DNA of 31,721 nt, from contig CAYJFE010000023.1 in assembly GCA_964369165.1 (NCBI GenBank), forward strand, positions 1 to 31,721, read 5' to 3'. The stretch's first letter is position 1. Every line of letters starts with the position of its first letter. Under the pieces are notes generated by a model. That model had not been told where the DNA came from. It saw only the letters and a list, made by a program, of their open reading frames with translations, and made no database searches. The position numbers and the translations under genes are program-made. Positions 8,715-17,350 of this stretch are shown in pieces. The DNA comes from CAYJAZ01 sp964369165 (GTDB lineage Bacteria > Desulfobacterota > Desulfovibrionia > Desulfovibrionales > Desulfovibrionaceae).

Positions 8715-9512
8715 CTATATTTCTATCAAAGAACAAAAAGGATTTGTCCCTTCAATAAAGCTTATTTCAATATCTGCATTCTTTTGTAAATGAAGCGCAA
8801 AACGACGCATCATCTCTTCTTCGAGGGAAAAATGCCCCACATCTAGCATAAGAGGATCTTCTTTTCCTTCAAAAGCACATGTAATATCAAGCGCTTGATG
8901 ATATTTCACATCACCTGTGATGAAAAGATCCGCTCCTTTTTTCTTGGCTATTTCATACAGTGATGAACCTGAACCAAAGCAAAAAGCTATTGTTTTAATT
9001 TCTCTTTCTTGATTTTTGCCTATTAGCCTGAAATCTCTTTTTGAAATAAAAGGCATACTTTTTTCTAAGATTTCAACAATGTTAGTTATGCTTGTGCTCT
9101 TTTCTAAATGGCCGATAGAGCCAAAATTTTCTTCTTCATCGAGCGGTGAAAGAGCATTGAGAGCTAAATCGGTGGCAAGCCAAGAAGCAAAGCCTAAAAA
9201 ATTAGCATCAAGGCTAGTGTGCGCGGCATAAACAAAAAGATTATTTGTTATAGCCAAGTGCACAGCTTTATATAAGCCATTGATTTCGTTGAGTCTATAA
9301 CCACCCATCGAGAGAGGATGATGACTCAAAATTGCATCTGCTTTTTTCTCAAGAGCTTTTTCGATATTTTCCCATGTAGGGTCAAGCATAAGAGCAAGAT
9401 GTGAAAATTCTTGCTTAAAACTTTCGATCTGAACACCGCTAAAATCCCAATTTGCTTGGGAAGAAAGAGGGGCGTATGTTTCGATACATTCTATAAGATT
9501 TTGTTTTTGCAT
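8715..9512 (-). CDS. Nif3-like dinuclear metal centre protein (YbgI/DUF34 family)
   Basis: 265 residues, about the length of the single-domain family form. Putative metal ligands are H64 and H65 in ILSHHPLS, H98 and D102 in AAHTSLDAN, and H227 with E231 in DVGHFSLEEE. Family members form hexameric toroids and have been annotated as GTP cyclohydrolase I type 2; the true reaction is debated, with roles proposed in metal insertion or metabolite repair. The ATG at 9512 has AGGAAT upstream. It is probably the first gene of the unit that continues into the zinc-ribbon gene. Confidence 0.9.
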   Translation of the reverse strand: MQKQNLIECIETYAPLSSQANWDFSGVQIESFKQEFSHLALMLDPTWENIEKALEKKADAILSHHPLSMGGYRLNEINGLYKAVHLAITNNLFVYAAHTSLDANFLGFASWLATDLALNALSPLDEEENFGSIGHLEKSTSITNIVEILEKSMPFISKRDFRLIGKNQEREIKTIAFCFGSGSSLYEIAKKKGADLFITGDVKYHQALDITCAFEGKEDPLMLDVGHFSLEEEMMRRFALHLQKNADIEISFIEGTNPFCSLIEI

Positions 9513-9543
9513 TTATTCCTACATATATACAAGCAATCTGTGT

Positions 9544-9572
9544 TTCTTAGCGACTTTTTTTTTATTTGTCAA
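9544..9572 (-). promoter_or_regulatory. predicted promoter of the nif3-like gene
   Basis: Minus strand: a perfect TTGACA (9572-9567), a 17-bp spacer and TAAGAA (9549-9544, a weak -10). It lies 31 bp upstream of the ATG. Confidence 0.5.
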
Positions 9573-9762
9573 GCATTTCATTTTTCTACATTTATAACTA
9601 ATTGTTTTTTATAATTAAAATAAAACATCATTTTAAAAGCTTCTTTTTTCTCAAAGTCCCTAAACTAAAAAAAAGAAGAGACGATAAGAAACTTAACTTG
9701 TGAAGATCGGTGCTCATTATATAAGATCTCGCATTTTAATGACTTTCTCGGAAGGGAAATTT

Positions 9763-9812
9763 ATATAGGGTTTGATCGTATTGCTTTACACTTTATTGAT
9801 CGAGCCCTATAT
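9763..9812 (+). repeat. 15-bp inverted repeat, RNA hairpin favoured on the plus strand
   Basis: Arms 9763-9777 and 9798-9812 pair over all 15 positions as plus-strand RNA (ATATAGGG/CCCTATAT, then UUU with GAG through two G-U pairs, then GAUC/GAUC). The loop is 20 nt and TTTT follows at 9815-9818. The complementary strand would have two A-C mismatches. This asymmetry suggests that a plus-strand transcript, if any, is the selected one. Confidence 0.5.
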
Positions 9813-9852
9813 CGTTTTAAATAGTATTCATCTTGTTATTTATATTATAGAT

Positions 9853-10443
9853 TTAGCCGCCAAAATCTTGCACGAGTTTTTCAAGAGATTGTATGAAGCA
9901 AGGCGCGAGATTTTTATTAAAGTGAATAGGCGCACGATAAGTATAAGTATTCTGGGTATCTATAGGCAAGGCATCATCAAAAAGACATATTTTCAAATCA
10001 TCTTCTAAAGAAATCTGCGCAGCTCTCATAACATCATCGGGCACAATAGAGGCTCTTGGCATAGTAGAAGGAACATAAGCAAGCACATCTTTTAAAAGCG
10101 GATTTATTGAAATATAGATTGTGGGCACATTAAATTTTGGCAGTTCAAGATCTTCATAACCAATCTCATAAACCAAGGCGAGCCCATGCTTCTTGTATAT
10201 ATAATCTATTGATTTTTTAAGAGCTCTTTTATCAAACAAGTCTAGCGTTGCCGTTTTATCAACCATAGATGTCTTTGATAAAAGATCGATAAGTTTCACT
10301 TCAAAATTTAGATGAAACAAGAAAAAAACACAAAAAAAGAGCAGAATACTTAAGACAGTTCTGGTATTACCATTTCTTTGATAAGCCATTACTTCTCTTT
10401 TTTCTTTCTTTGTCAATAGAGGTTTATAAAATGGATTGCGCAT
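9853..10443 (-). CDS. membrane-anchored protein with TPM-like start, paralogue B
   Basis: 196 residues with one membrane helix at about 28-46 and the rest outside, C-terminal. Just after the helix, LIDLLSKTSMVDKTATLDLFDKRALKKSI resembles the matching part of the upstream gene (YMDLMAETSM then SLSAEDRKSLREI). The pattern of a TxxL...D+..L segment followed by a hydrophobic strand is reminiscent of the beginning of TPM domains, but the rest of that domain is not clear. Start: ATG at 10443 with GGAGAG nine bases upstream. It follows its paralogue by 65 bp and is probably cotranscribed. Function unknown. Confidence 0.65.
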   Translation of the reverse strand: MRNPFYKPLLTKKEKREVMAYQRNGNTRTVLSILLFFCVFFLFHLNFEVKLIDLLSKTSMVDKTATLDLFDKRALKKSIDYIYKKHGLALVYEIGYEDLELPKFNVPTIYISINPLLKDVLAYVPSTMPRASIVPDDVMRAAQISLEDDLKICLFDDALPIDTQNTYTYRAPIHFNKNLAPCFIQSLEKLVQDFGG

Positions 10444-10508
10444 TCTGCTCTCCAGACTCTCATTTCTTGTCTTTCTTTTGAATTACAAAGCACAATTAAA
10501 TTAGTAAT

Positions 10509-11027
10509 TTATCGAAGTTTTAGTACGATAGCTCTTTTTAAATAAAGCTCATTTTTTGCAAAAACTAAATTTTCCTGCATACATTGACCTAAGCTTTTGT
10601 GCAAGGTTTTATAGCAAAGATCAAAATTCAAAGTCATTTGCTCCTTGATATAGGTTCTTTCTGCGCCAAGAGCTTTTTCTAAACGCAGTGGAAAGTCATA
10701 AGAAATTTCTTCTGTCTGTTCATTAATGGCAATTTTCAAGGTATTTTCGCCAACTTTTTCTGGCTTAGGATTTTCTGTAGCTATATGAAAACTGACGCGT
10801 ATGCCCATATCTGTGAAAAATGTATTCATAATTTCACGCAAGCTCTTACGATCTTCAGCAGACAAGCTGTTTGTATCGTCCTTCATAGAAGTTTCAGCCA
10901 TTAAATCCATATATTTACTATTAAATTCTTTATTATACCAAAAAATAAGAGCTAAGCACACGCAAGCAGCAAGCACTGCGCCAACTAACATAGGGTATTT
11001 CACTTTTTTAAACCTTTTTTTATTCAT
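10509..11027 (-). CDS. membrane-anchored protein with TPM-like start, paralogue A
   Basis: 172 residues with a basic N-terminus, one membrane helix at about 12-31 and a soluble remainder. The segment YMDLMAETSM...SLSAEDRKSLREIMNTFF (about 39-71), then IRVSFHIA, looks like the start of a TPM-type domain and aligns with the downstream gene. I take the ATG at 11027. A TTG 54 bp upstream is also in frame, but it would add residues unlike the paralogue and overlap the likely 5' leader. C138 and C149 are present in the C-terminal part, and C153/C182 are in the other copy at different places. No function is assigned. Confidence 0.65.
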   Translation of the reverse strand: MNKKRFKKVKYPMLVGAVLAACVCLALIFWYNKEFNSKYMDLMAETSMKDDTNSLSAEDRKSLREIMNTFFTDMGIRVSFHIATENPKPEKVGENTLKIAINEQTEEISYDFPLRLEKALGAERTYIKEQMTLNFDLCYKTLHKSLGQCMQENLVFAKNELYLKRAIVLKLR

Positions 11028-11104
11028 CAAATTTATATATAAAAGTTTAGTATTATTTTGTTTATGCCTCAAACAACTCAAAGAAATTTTTTGAGCTATT
11101 AAAA

Positions 11105-11133
11105 AGCCTATACAGCAATATAGATATTGTCAA
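11105..11133 (-). promoter_or_regulatory. predicted promoter of the tandem membrane-protein pair
   Basis: Minus strand: TTGACA (11133-11128), a 17-bp spacer and TAGGCT (11110-11105), about 78 bp before the ATG at 11027. The -35 is perfect and the -10 is weak. A CAATAT/ATATTG inverted repeat sits at the start of the spacer. Confidence 0.45.
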
Positions 11134-11194
11134 GTAAAATCAATCTATCTATAGCTTATTTCATAAAAAAGATAAATGCTAACTACTTATTATT

Positions 11195-11953
11195 TCAAAC
11201 TTTATTTTTCCAAATAAAGGAACCTTGTCTGCCGGATTCTTTCACGTACCTATAACTGAAAAACATATTGGGGTTTGAATAAGTACAAAGATCAAGATTA
11301 TAGATATTTTCTTTCAAAAGCCCAGCCTCTAAAAGCTGATGATTAGTCAGTTCCCAAAGATTCATGGTTTTTTCTTTTTTATCAAACCAAGCGTCAAATT
11401 CATTCCCCCACTCTTTAGAATAATTAATAAATTCAGAAGCTTTAGGCGATAGTGAAGGGCCACGCACAGCAAGTAAGTCTGCTATTTTTATATTATAATG
11501 CTCACAAAATTCTTTTGCAGCAAGATATGGATAGTGTACACGATTTCCCTTCCAGCCAGCGTGTATAGCTAATAAAAATTCGCCTTTTTTATCTGTAAAT
11601 AAAATCGACTGGCAGTCAGCTGTTTTTATACATAAAGCATGATTTTTTTTCGCACTTGCTATACCATCGGCTTCATAAGGAGCATAGGCTTCATGAGTGG
11701 AGGCTTGTGGCTCAAAAATAGTTGTTGTTCCGTGCACTTGCATAACATCTGAGAAAGATTCTACTTTAAAAGTATCACAAATAGCGGCTCTATTTCTTTC
11801 TACTTCTTTCGGGTCATCTTTCACATTAAAGGAGAGATTCCCCCCTGCATAGTGCGAAGAAGGTAAAGAAGAAAATTGTGGAATATCACGAACTTGAAAA
11901 GCACAAGAAACATTTTCCACTTTTGGAAATTTGAAATTTATATATCTAAGCAT
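11195..11953 (-). CDS. pgeF: peptidoglycan editing factor PgeF (YfiH/laccase-domain, DUF152)
   Basis: A cytosolic metalloenzyme of the YfiH family, reported to remove misincorporated residues from peptidoglycan precursors; older annotations call it polyphenol oxidase/laccase. Counting from the chosen start it has 252 residues. The metal-site motifs are QVHG (H74), TADCQS (C114) and HAGWKGNRVH (H131), and a late LDLCTYSNP precedes FFSYR. Start: ATG at 11953 with AAGGAG six bases upstream. An ATG at 11998 in the same frame lacks a ribosome site and lies deep inside the upstream gene. The chosen start overlaps that gene by 16 bp, which suggests translational coupling. Confidence 0.9.
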   Translation of the reverse strand: MLRYINFKFPKVENVSCAFQVRDIPQFSSLPSSHYAGGNLSFNVKDDPKEVERNRAAICDTFKVESFSDVMQVHGTTTIFEPQASTHEAYAPYEADGIASAKKNHALCIKTADCQSILFTDKKGEFLLAIHAGWKGNRVHYPYLAAKEFCEHYNIKIADLLAVRGPSLSPKASEFINYSKEWGNEFDAWFDKKEKTMNLWELTNHQLLEAGLLKENIYNLDLCTYSNPNMFFSYRYVKESGRQGSFIWKNKV

Positions 11954-12552
11954 AAAAGCTCCTTTTCGGTAGCGATATAATCTACTGCAATATCCCACAC
12001 TTGCGGAATAATTTTATCTGAATATTGAAAGGAAAAAGCAAGAATACAGCTTTTCACTGAATGACTTGCTAAAAAGCGATCGTAGTACCCCCCGCCATAA
12101 CCTAGCCTATGCCCATTCTTATTATAAGCAAGGCAGGGCAAGAAAACAAGGGTATTATCAGGCATTTCATAAGCTTCTAATTCTTTTTTTGGCTCTAAAA
12201 TACCATAATTCCCTGCTTCAAAAGAGGAAGCAAAGCAATCTGTAGAAATAGGAATAAATTCAAGCAAGTGTTCAGCTTTATTCTGAATTTCTTCAGACAC
12301 ACATCTTGGAAAATACACATTCTTGCCTTCCTCATAAGCCCTTTGAATCAAAAAACTTGTGTCCACCTCCCCCCTAAAAGATTGGTAAAGCGCAATATTC
12401 TCTGCCTCATTCCAAAATTTGCTTTCCAAAACATTTACTTGACAAATCTTTGAAAAATTCGCATATTCAACTTGTTGTTCATAAAGACACAAACGTTTAT
12501 TTTTCATTTCTTTACGAATGAAAGAGTGAGTTTTTTTAGTTTGATTATTCAT
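11938..12552 (-). CDS. 5-formyltetrahydrofolate cyclo-ligase
   Basis: ATP-dependent conversion of 5-formyl-THF to 5,10-methenyl-THF, which rescues the inactive storage form of folate. The 204 residues are normal for the bacterial family. Seen are an N-terminal basic RKEMKNKR, FRGEVDTSFLI (about 59-69) and the signature GYGGGYYDRFL near 150-160, which binds ATP phosphate. It is the first gene of a two-gene unit with pgeF, which starts inside its last 16 bp. The usual symbol differs between organisms (fau, ygfA), so none is given. Confidence 0.93.
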   Translation of the reverse strand: MNNQTKKTHSFIRKEMKNKRLCLYEQQVEYANFSKICQVNVLESKFWNEAENIALYQSFRGEVDTSFLIQRAYEEGKNVYFPRCVSEEIQNKAEHLLEFIPISTDCFASSFEAGNYGILEPKKELEAYEMPDNTLVFLPCLAYNKNGHRLGYGGGYYDRFLASHSVKSCILAFSFQYSDKIIPQVWDIAVDYIATEKELLCLDI

Positions 12553-12611
12553 AACTTACTGCCAATTATTACTTTTAGTGATTTTTCACAAATATTTTCT
12601 TTATAGAAAAA

Positions 12612-12640
12612 ATAATAGGCTAAGATTTTGCTTTGTGCAA
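12612..12640 (-). promoter_or_regulatory. predicted promoter of the cyclo-ligase/pgeF unit
   Basis: Minus strand: TTGCAC (12640-12635), a 17-bp spacer and TATTAT (12617-12612), about 60 bp before the ATG at 12552. Confidence 0.5.
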
Positions 12641-12793
12641 GCAGTAAAAAAGTTTTTTTAAAACTCCTCTCTATTCTAAAGATTTATACAAGGATTTATA
12701 TATTAACCTTCAAGCCTTGGGCTATTTTTTACAATTATTTGTTAATATTCATAAGTTCAAACATTTATCACAATAATTTATACAGGAATTTTT

Positions 12794-15643
12794 ATGCCTA
12801 CAAACGAAAAAAAGAAAATCGAAAAAACAGAAGAAAATGCAGCACCTGCAAAACGTGGTAGACCTCGCAAAGTCCCGACTATCAATAAAATAGTCGACGA
12901 ATACGCCTTAACAAAATCACCAAAAGCAAAAAAAGATGAGACTACTGCAAGTGTGAACACTCAAGAAAAAGCGCAGCAAGGCGAAGCAATTATTGAAGAG
13001 AAAAAAACAAGAGGCAGAAGAAGAAGTATTCATACTAAAGAAACTTCTCCACAAGAAGCTCCACAGCAAGCTAGCAAATCAGATGAAGGCCTTATAAAAC
13101 AAGAAAAGCAAGAAAAACAGCCAGCTCCTAGAAGAGGCAGACCACAAAAAAAAGTGCCTACAGAAATGGAAAGCACGCAACAAGCAGATTCTCAAGCTCA
13201 ACAAGTTCAACANNNNNNNNNNNNNNNNNNNNNNNNNNNNNNNNNNNNNNNNNNNNNNNNNNNNNNNNNNNNNNNNNNNNNNNNNNNNNNNNNNNNNNNN
13301 NNNNNNNNNNNNGCTCAACAAACAAAGCAGACAAGACAGCCTCAAGAAAGAAAAGAGGCTCCGCTTGCCCCTTCTGCGCCAAGTCCATACACATTTTATA
13401 AAGGCAATCTATCAGAAGAAAGCTCAAATAGCCAAAATCATGTACAAAATGAACAGCTTCATGAGCGCCCTAGCGCGCCTTCGCCTTATCGTTATGATGA
13501 CGACAACTCGCCTATTCAATTGCTTCCAAGCCAATTAGCACAAAAAAATTCTAATAGACACGAAAGAGTTTCCACGCGTTCAAAAGTTTCTTGGCAACAA
13601 AAAGAAGCAAACAGAAATCAGCAGAGAAATGAGAACAATAATTCAAATGGCAATCACAAACATCAGCAAAAACGCAATCAACAAAAAAATAAATCTTTTG
13701 TCGAACCTGCTTTCGACAATTCCTCAATAATTGCTGCAATCACTGGCAAGAACTTTGAAAGCGACAACTATAGCTACAATGATGAACCTACGCCAAGCAA
13801 CATCAATCCTGCAAGAATAAATAGGCAAGCCAACTTGTCTGACACTCTTGTGCCAAATACGCAAGCGCAAATCGAAGGTGACTTTTCTTTTTTAAATCCT
13901 CAAGCGCAAAATGGCAAAAATAGAAAAGTACGCACACCAAGAAAAGCAACATCTTCGCTTCTTTCTGCTTCTATCTATGAAGATTCAGCTCCTAAACCAT
14001 TAAATGCTTTACCTACTTTTGCCGAATCTGCCCTCAACTCTTCACACTTTAGCGAAACACAAAGCTATGAACCAATCATAGAAGAAAAACCAAAGCCTAA
14101 AAAGCCAGGGCGCCCTAAGAAGGTGAAAGAACAAGAAGTTAAAGAAAATCCAAGAAATAACGAATATTTACTTGAAACAAAGCCAGAGCAATCTCGCCAT
14201 AATGAGCAATTAAAAATGTTTGTTTCTGTTCAGCCAGACGAGCAAGTCGAAGTTGTGCTTACAGAAAATGGAACAGTGGTAGAATATTTTGTTGAAATGG
14301 CTCACCATGCGAAAATGCGCGGAAATATTTACAAAGCCACTATTCATAATGTTGAGCCAAATCTTCAAGCCGCATTTGTGAACTTTGGAGCTGAAAAAAA
14401 TGGATTTTTACAAATTGACGAAGTGCACCCTGATTATTATATCAATTCGCACGTACCCACCAAAAATCACAGATTTCCACTTGTTAGCAAAGCATTAAAA
14501 CCAGGGCAAGAGCTTTTAGTTCAAATCGTCAAAGAACCTAATGGTTCAAAAGGCGCATTCCTCACTACTTGGATTTCGCTAGCTGGCCGCTTTTTAGTGC
14601 TTACCCCGGGGCAAGAGCAACTTGGTGTTTCAAGAAAAGTGACTGACCCTCAAGAAAGAGAAAGATTGCGTGCCATGCTTGACGCTTTGCAACCAGGCAA
14701 AGATATGGGTGTTATCATCCGCACAGCAGCTATTAATGCGACAACCGAAGAATTGCAGGCTGATCTTGACTATTTGCAAAGACTATGGGTAGATTTAGTC
14801 AATAAAGCGCAAAAAGCTCCTTCCATAAGCCTTATCCACCAAGAAGTTGAGCTCACACAAAGAGTAGTCCGTGACTATCTCAATGAAGATGTGCGTGAAA
14901 TTTGGACGGACGATAAAAATATGGCAGGCATTGTGAGCGATATTGCTTCAATTATGTTCCCGCAAAAGAAAAATATTGTAAAATACTATTCAGAAGCCAA
15001 ACAAAACCTACTTGAAAGATTTAATCTTCAAAAGCAAATTGATGAAATCACCGCGCGTGAAATACATCTGCCTTCAGGTGGTCGTGTCACCTTCGATCAA
15101 ACCGAAGCACTTATGGCAATTGACATAAATTCTGGCAAAACGCAAGGCAAAGCCAATTTCCAAGCTATGGTTTTACAAACAAATCTAGAAGCTGCAAAAG
15201 CCATTGCTCGCCATTTACGCCTGAGAGATATCGGTGGCCAAGTGGTCATTGACTTCATCGAATTGCGCGATAAATCGACAATTAAAGAAGTAGAAAATAT
15301 CTTCAAATTGAGCATGAAACCTGATAGAGCACGCTATGAAATCGGCCATATTTCTACTTTTGGTCTTCTTGAATTGGTGCGTCAGCGTATCGGTTCTTCA
15401 GCAATTTCTATTTCAACCGAGCCCTGCCCTCATTGTAGAGGCACTGGTATACGCAGAAATATGGAATGGCAAGCGCAAGATGCTTTGAAGGAAATCACCA
15501 AAAAAGCAAAGAGCGAAAAAAGCATCAAATTTGTCTATACCACAGATACAGAACTTGCCCTCTACCTTCTCAATCATAAAAGAGATCGTATACAAGAACT
15601 TGAAGACAAATTGAATCTACGCATAGAAATTCAATGCCAATAA
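12794..15643 (+). CDS. ribonuclease E/G family endoribonuclease with long low-complexity N-terminus (interrupted by gap)
   Basis: A single-strand endoribonuclease of mRNA decay and rRNA maturation. The C-terminal ~480 residues are the conserved part: an S1-like start (GNIYKATIHNVEPNLQAAF, then NFGAEKNGFL), the catalytic aspartates in AIDINSGKTQ (codon at 15122) and VIDFIELRD (codon at 15251), 43 residues apart as in E. coli RNase E, and the zinc-link CPHCRGTG near 15424. The N-terminal ~460 residues are disordered, rich in Gln, Lys, Arg and Pro, with AT-hook-like KRGRPRK, RRGRPQKK and KPGRPKK. The 100-N gap falls in this part; the frame agrees on both sides only if the true length equals 100 modulo 3. 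Fold order differs from E. coli RNase E, whose disordered part is C-terminal. RNase E versus G naming is left open. Confidence 0.9.
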   Translation: MPTNEKKKIEKTEENAAPAKRGRPRKVPTINKIVDEYALTKSPKAKKDETTASVNTQEKAQQGEAIIEEKKTRGRRRSIHTKETSPQEAPQQASKSDEGLIKQEKQEKQPAPRRGRPQKKVPTEMESTQQADSQAQQVQXXXXXXXXXXXXXXXXXXXXXXXXXXXXXXXXXXAQQTKQTRQPQERKEAPLAPSAPSPYTFYKGNLSEESSNSQNHVQNEQLHERPSAPSPYRYDDDNSPIQLLPSQLAQKNSNRHERVSTRSKVSWQQKEANRNQQRNENNNSNGNHKHQQKRNQQKNKSFVEPAFDNSSIIAAITGKNFESDNYSYNDEPTPSNINPARINRQANLSDTLVPNTQAQIEGDFSFLNPQAQNGKNRKVRTPRKATSSLLSASIYEDSAPKPLNALPTFAESALNSSHFSETQSYEPIIEEKPKPKKPGRPKKVKEQEVKENPRNNEYLLETKPEQSRHNEQLKMFVSVQPDEQVEVVLTENGTVVEYFVEMAHHAKMRGNIYKATIHNVEPNLQAAFVNFGAEKNGFLQIDEVHPDYYINSHVPTKNHRFPLVSKALKPGQELLVQIVKEPNGSKGAFLTTWISLAGRFLVLTPGQEQLGVSRKVTDPQERERLRAMLDALQPGKDMGVIIRTAAINATTEELQADLDYLQRLWVDLVNKAQKAPSISLIHQEVELTQRVVRDYLNEDVREIWTDDKNMAGIVSDIASIMFPQKKNIVKYYSEAKQNLLERFNLQKQIDEITAREIHLPSGGRVTFDQTEALMAIDINSGKTQGKANFQAMVLQTNLEAAKAIARHLRLRDIGGQVVIDFIELRDKSTIKEVENIFKLSMKPDRARYEIGHISTFGLLELVRQRIGSSAISISTEPCPHCRGTGIRRNMEWQAQDALKEITKKAKSEKSIKFVYTTDTELALYLLNHKRDRIQELEDKLNLRIEIQCQ
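13213..13312. other. assembly gap (100 N)
   Basis: Exactly 100 N, the conventional placeholder for a gap of unknown size. The left flank ends in CTCAAGCTCAACAAGTTCAACA and the right flank begins with GCTCAACAAACAAAG. The shared GCTCAACAA suggests that a Gln/Ala-coding tandem repeat collapsed in assembly. Confidence 0.9.
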
Positions 15644-15652
15644 AAATTTAAC

Positions 15653-15696
15653 ACTCTGTTTTTATAGGATTATATCTTGTAAAAACAGAGTTTATT
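15653..15696 (+). terminator. terminator-like hairpin after the RNase gene
   Basis: A 12-bp perfect inverted repeat, ACTCTGTTTTTA (15653-15664) with TAAAAACAGAGT (15680-15691), has a 15-nt loop and is followed by TTATTT. It lies 10 bp after the stop and ends 13 bp before queA, so queA may depend on read-through or on the stem being weak. Confidence 0.6.
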
Positions 15697-15708
15697 TAAA
15701 GAAACACA

Positions 15709-16875
15709 ATGCCCACACACGAAGATTTTTTATTAAAAAGTTATTATTTTGATTTGCCTGAAGAAAAGATCGCACAAGAACCCGCAAATAAGAGAGATCA
15801 ATCTAAACTTTTAGTCTATTCCCAAAAAGAAGGCACAATTCAGCATTCAAGCTTCCAAAATATTTTAGATTTTCTTCCTCAAAGTAGAGATGGAAAAAAA
15901 GCGCTTTTAGTGGCGAATAATTCCAAAGTTGTTCCAGCTAGACTTTTTGGCACAAGTCCACACGGCGGAAAAAGAGAGCTTTTACTTCTCACTCCTCCCA
16001 TTTTTTTGGAGGAAGAGGCCCAAAAAAATGCAAAAAAAAACACATGTATGCGCTCTGCTGAAGCCGAGGTTTTGCTCAAGCCATCTAAAAATGCAAAAAT
16101 AAATGATATATGGACTTTCGGCGAACATTTACAAGTTGAAATTCTTGAAAAATTTGATTTTGGAAAAACAAGAGTTCGTCTTTCTTGGGATACAGCAAAA
16201 TCAAGTATAATTGACTTTTTTGAAAAAGAAGGGCATCTACCCCTCCCTCCTTATATCAGGCGCACACTCAATTCAGAAAATGACAAAAAAAGATACCAAA
16301 CCATCTATGCAAATAGTGACAAAGCAGGTTCTGTGGCCGCTCCGACTGCTGGACTTCACTTTACACCACAATTAAAAGAAGAGCTTTTGGCAAAAGGTTT
16401 TTTATGGGAAGAAGTGACTCTGCACGTTGGTTATGGTACTTTTACACCTGTGCGCGAAAATGACATAAGAAATCACCCTATGCATTCGGAATATTTTGAA
16501 CTCTCTAAAAAAACAGCGCAAAATATTCTGCAAGCAAAAGAAGAAGGACGCCCTATCATTGCAGTAGGCACAACTTCTTGCAGAGTTTTAGAAGGCGCTG
16601 CTCAATTATGGCATAATAGTCTAGAGAATAGCTCACAAACTCTTCTTCCTGCAAATGGCATGACTGATAAAACAAAGATTTTTATCTATCCACAATCAGC
16701 GCATAAGCCTTGCATAGTAGATGGCATTATCACGAATTTCCACTTGCCCGAATCTTCCCTTCTCATGCTTGTTTCAGCACTGGTTTCCAGAAAAGAAATC
16801 CTGAGAGTTTACCAAGAAGCCATAGAAGAAGATTATCGCTTTTTTTCTTACGGCGATGCAATGTTGATTTCATAG
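15709..16875 (+). CDS. queA: S-adenosylmethionine:tRNA ribosyltransferase-isomerase
   Basis: Transfers the ribosyl part of SAM to 7-aminomethyl-7-deazaguanine in tRNA to make epoxyqueuosine. Seen are the N-terminal YYFDLPEEKIAQEP (about 13-26), the substrate-site AAPTAGLHFTPQL near 205-217, VTLHVGYGTFTPVR, and the late ITNFHLPESSLLMLVSAL. The 388 residues are slightly longer than usual (about 340-360) because of an insertion after LLTPP that is rich in Lys, Asn and Ala (about 100-120). The start is ATG at 15709, and the upstream ribosome site is weak (AAAGAAA). It is convergent with ridA. Confidence 0.95.
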   Translation: MPTHEDFLLKSYYFDLPEEKIAQEPANKRDQSKLLVYSQKEGTIQHSSFQNILDFLPQSRDGKKALLVANNSKVVPARLFGTSPHGGKRELLLLTPPIFLEEEAQKNAKKNTCMRSAEAEVLLKPSKNAKINDIWTFGEHLQVEILEKFDFGKTRVRLSWDTAKSSIIDFFEKEGHLPLPPYIRRTLNSENDKKRYQTIYANSDKAGSVAAPTAGLHFTPQLKEELLAKGFLWEEVTLHVGYGTFTPVRENDIRNHPMHSEYFELSKKTAQNILQAKEEGRPIIAVGTTSCRVLEGAAQLWHNSLENSSQTLLPANGMTDKTKIFIYPQSAHKPCIVDGIITNFHLPESSLLMLVSALVSRKEILRVYQEAIEEDYRFFSYGDAMLIS

Positions 16876-16922
16876 AGAAAGTTTCGTCTTTTTATAGTGG
16901 TAGAGCCTAGCCTGTGTATAAT

Positions 16923-17306
16923 TTATTTTATAACTGCAATGGCTTCCACTTCAACCAAGACATTTTTCGGTAAAGTTTTCACTGCAACGCAAGAACGTGC
17001 AGGAAAATCCTTGGTAAAATATTTGCTATACACAGCATTGATTTCTGCAAAATCGGCCATATCAGCAATAAATACTGTTGTTTTTACAACATCATCAAAA
17101 CTAGCTTTTGCTTCTTCAAGCACAGCATTTAAATTTTTTAAAGCCTGCTCAGCTTGTTCTGCGGCACTTGTACCAACTACTTCACCAGTAGCTGGATCAA
17201 GAGGGATTGCGCCTGAGGTAAAAAGAAGATTACCAACTAGGACAGCTTGTGAATAAGGGCCTATTGCGGCAGGTGCTTTACTTGATGTAATGATTTGTTT
17301 TTGCAT
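16923..17306 (-). CDS. ridA: RidA family reactive intermediate/imine deaminase
   Basis: Hydrolyses reactive enamine/imine intermediates released by PLP enzymes, such as 2-aminoacrylate. The 127 residues match the trimeric family. Motifs are APAAIGPYSQAV near 12-23, LFTSGAIPLDPATGEVV, and the active-site arginine in ARSCVAVKTLP followed by VEVEAIAV. AAGGAA precedes the ATG at 17306. It is the last gene of the minus-strand run that includes the rdh genes, 44 bp after the small membrane protein. Whether it serves organohalide metabolism or only shares the transcript is not known; it is a common housekeeping gene. Confidence 0.93.
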   Translation of the reverse strand: MQKQIITSSKAPAAIGPYSQAVLVGNLLFTSGAIPLDPATGEVVGTSAAEQAEQALKNLNAVLEEAKASFDDVVKTTVFIADMADFAEINAVYSKYFTKDFPARSCVAVKTLPKNVLVEVEAIAVIK

Positions 17307-17350
17307 AGTATTTCCTTATATATTTAGAATAAAATAAAGTGCAATGACGA

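Larger units (their letters stand above)
9513..9852. other. 340-bp gap between two minus-strand genes
   Basis: No convincing gene was found on either strand. The part next to 9512 holds the nif3-like promoter. The part from about 9698 to 9815 holds a possible plus-strand promoter, TTGTGA (9698-9703), 16 bp, TATAAG (9720-9725), followed by a strong hairpin at 9763-9812. The remainder is A/T-rich sequence without a clear signal. Confidence 0.6.

Noticed and set aside
11954..11998. Upstream ATG for pgeF
   Set aside because: No ribosome site and a larger overlap with the cyclo-ligase gene; ATG at 11953 has AAGGAG.
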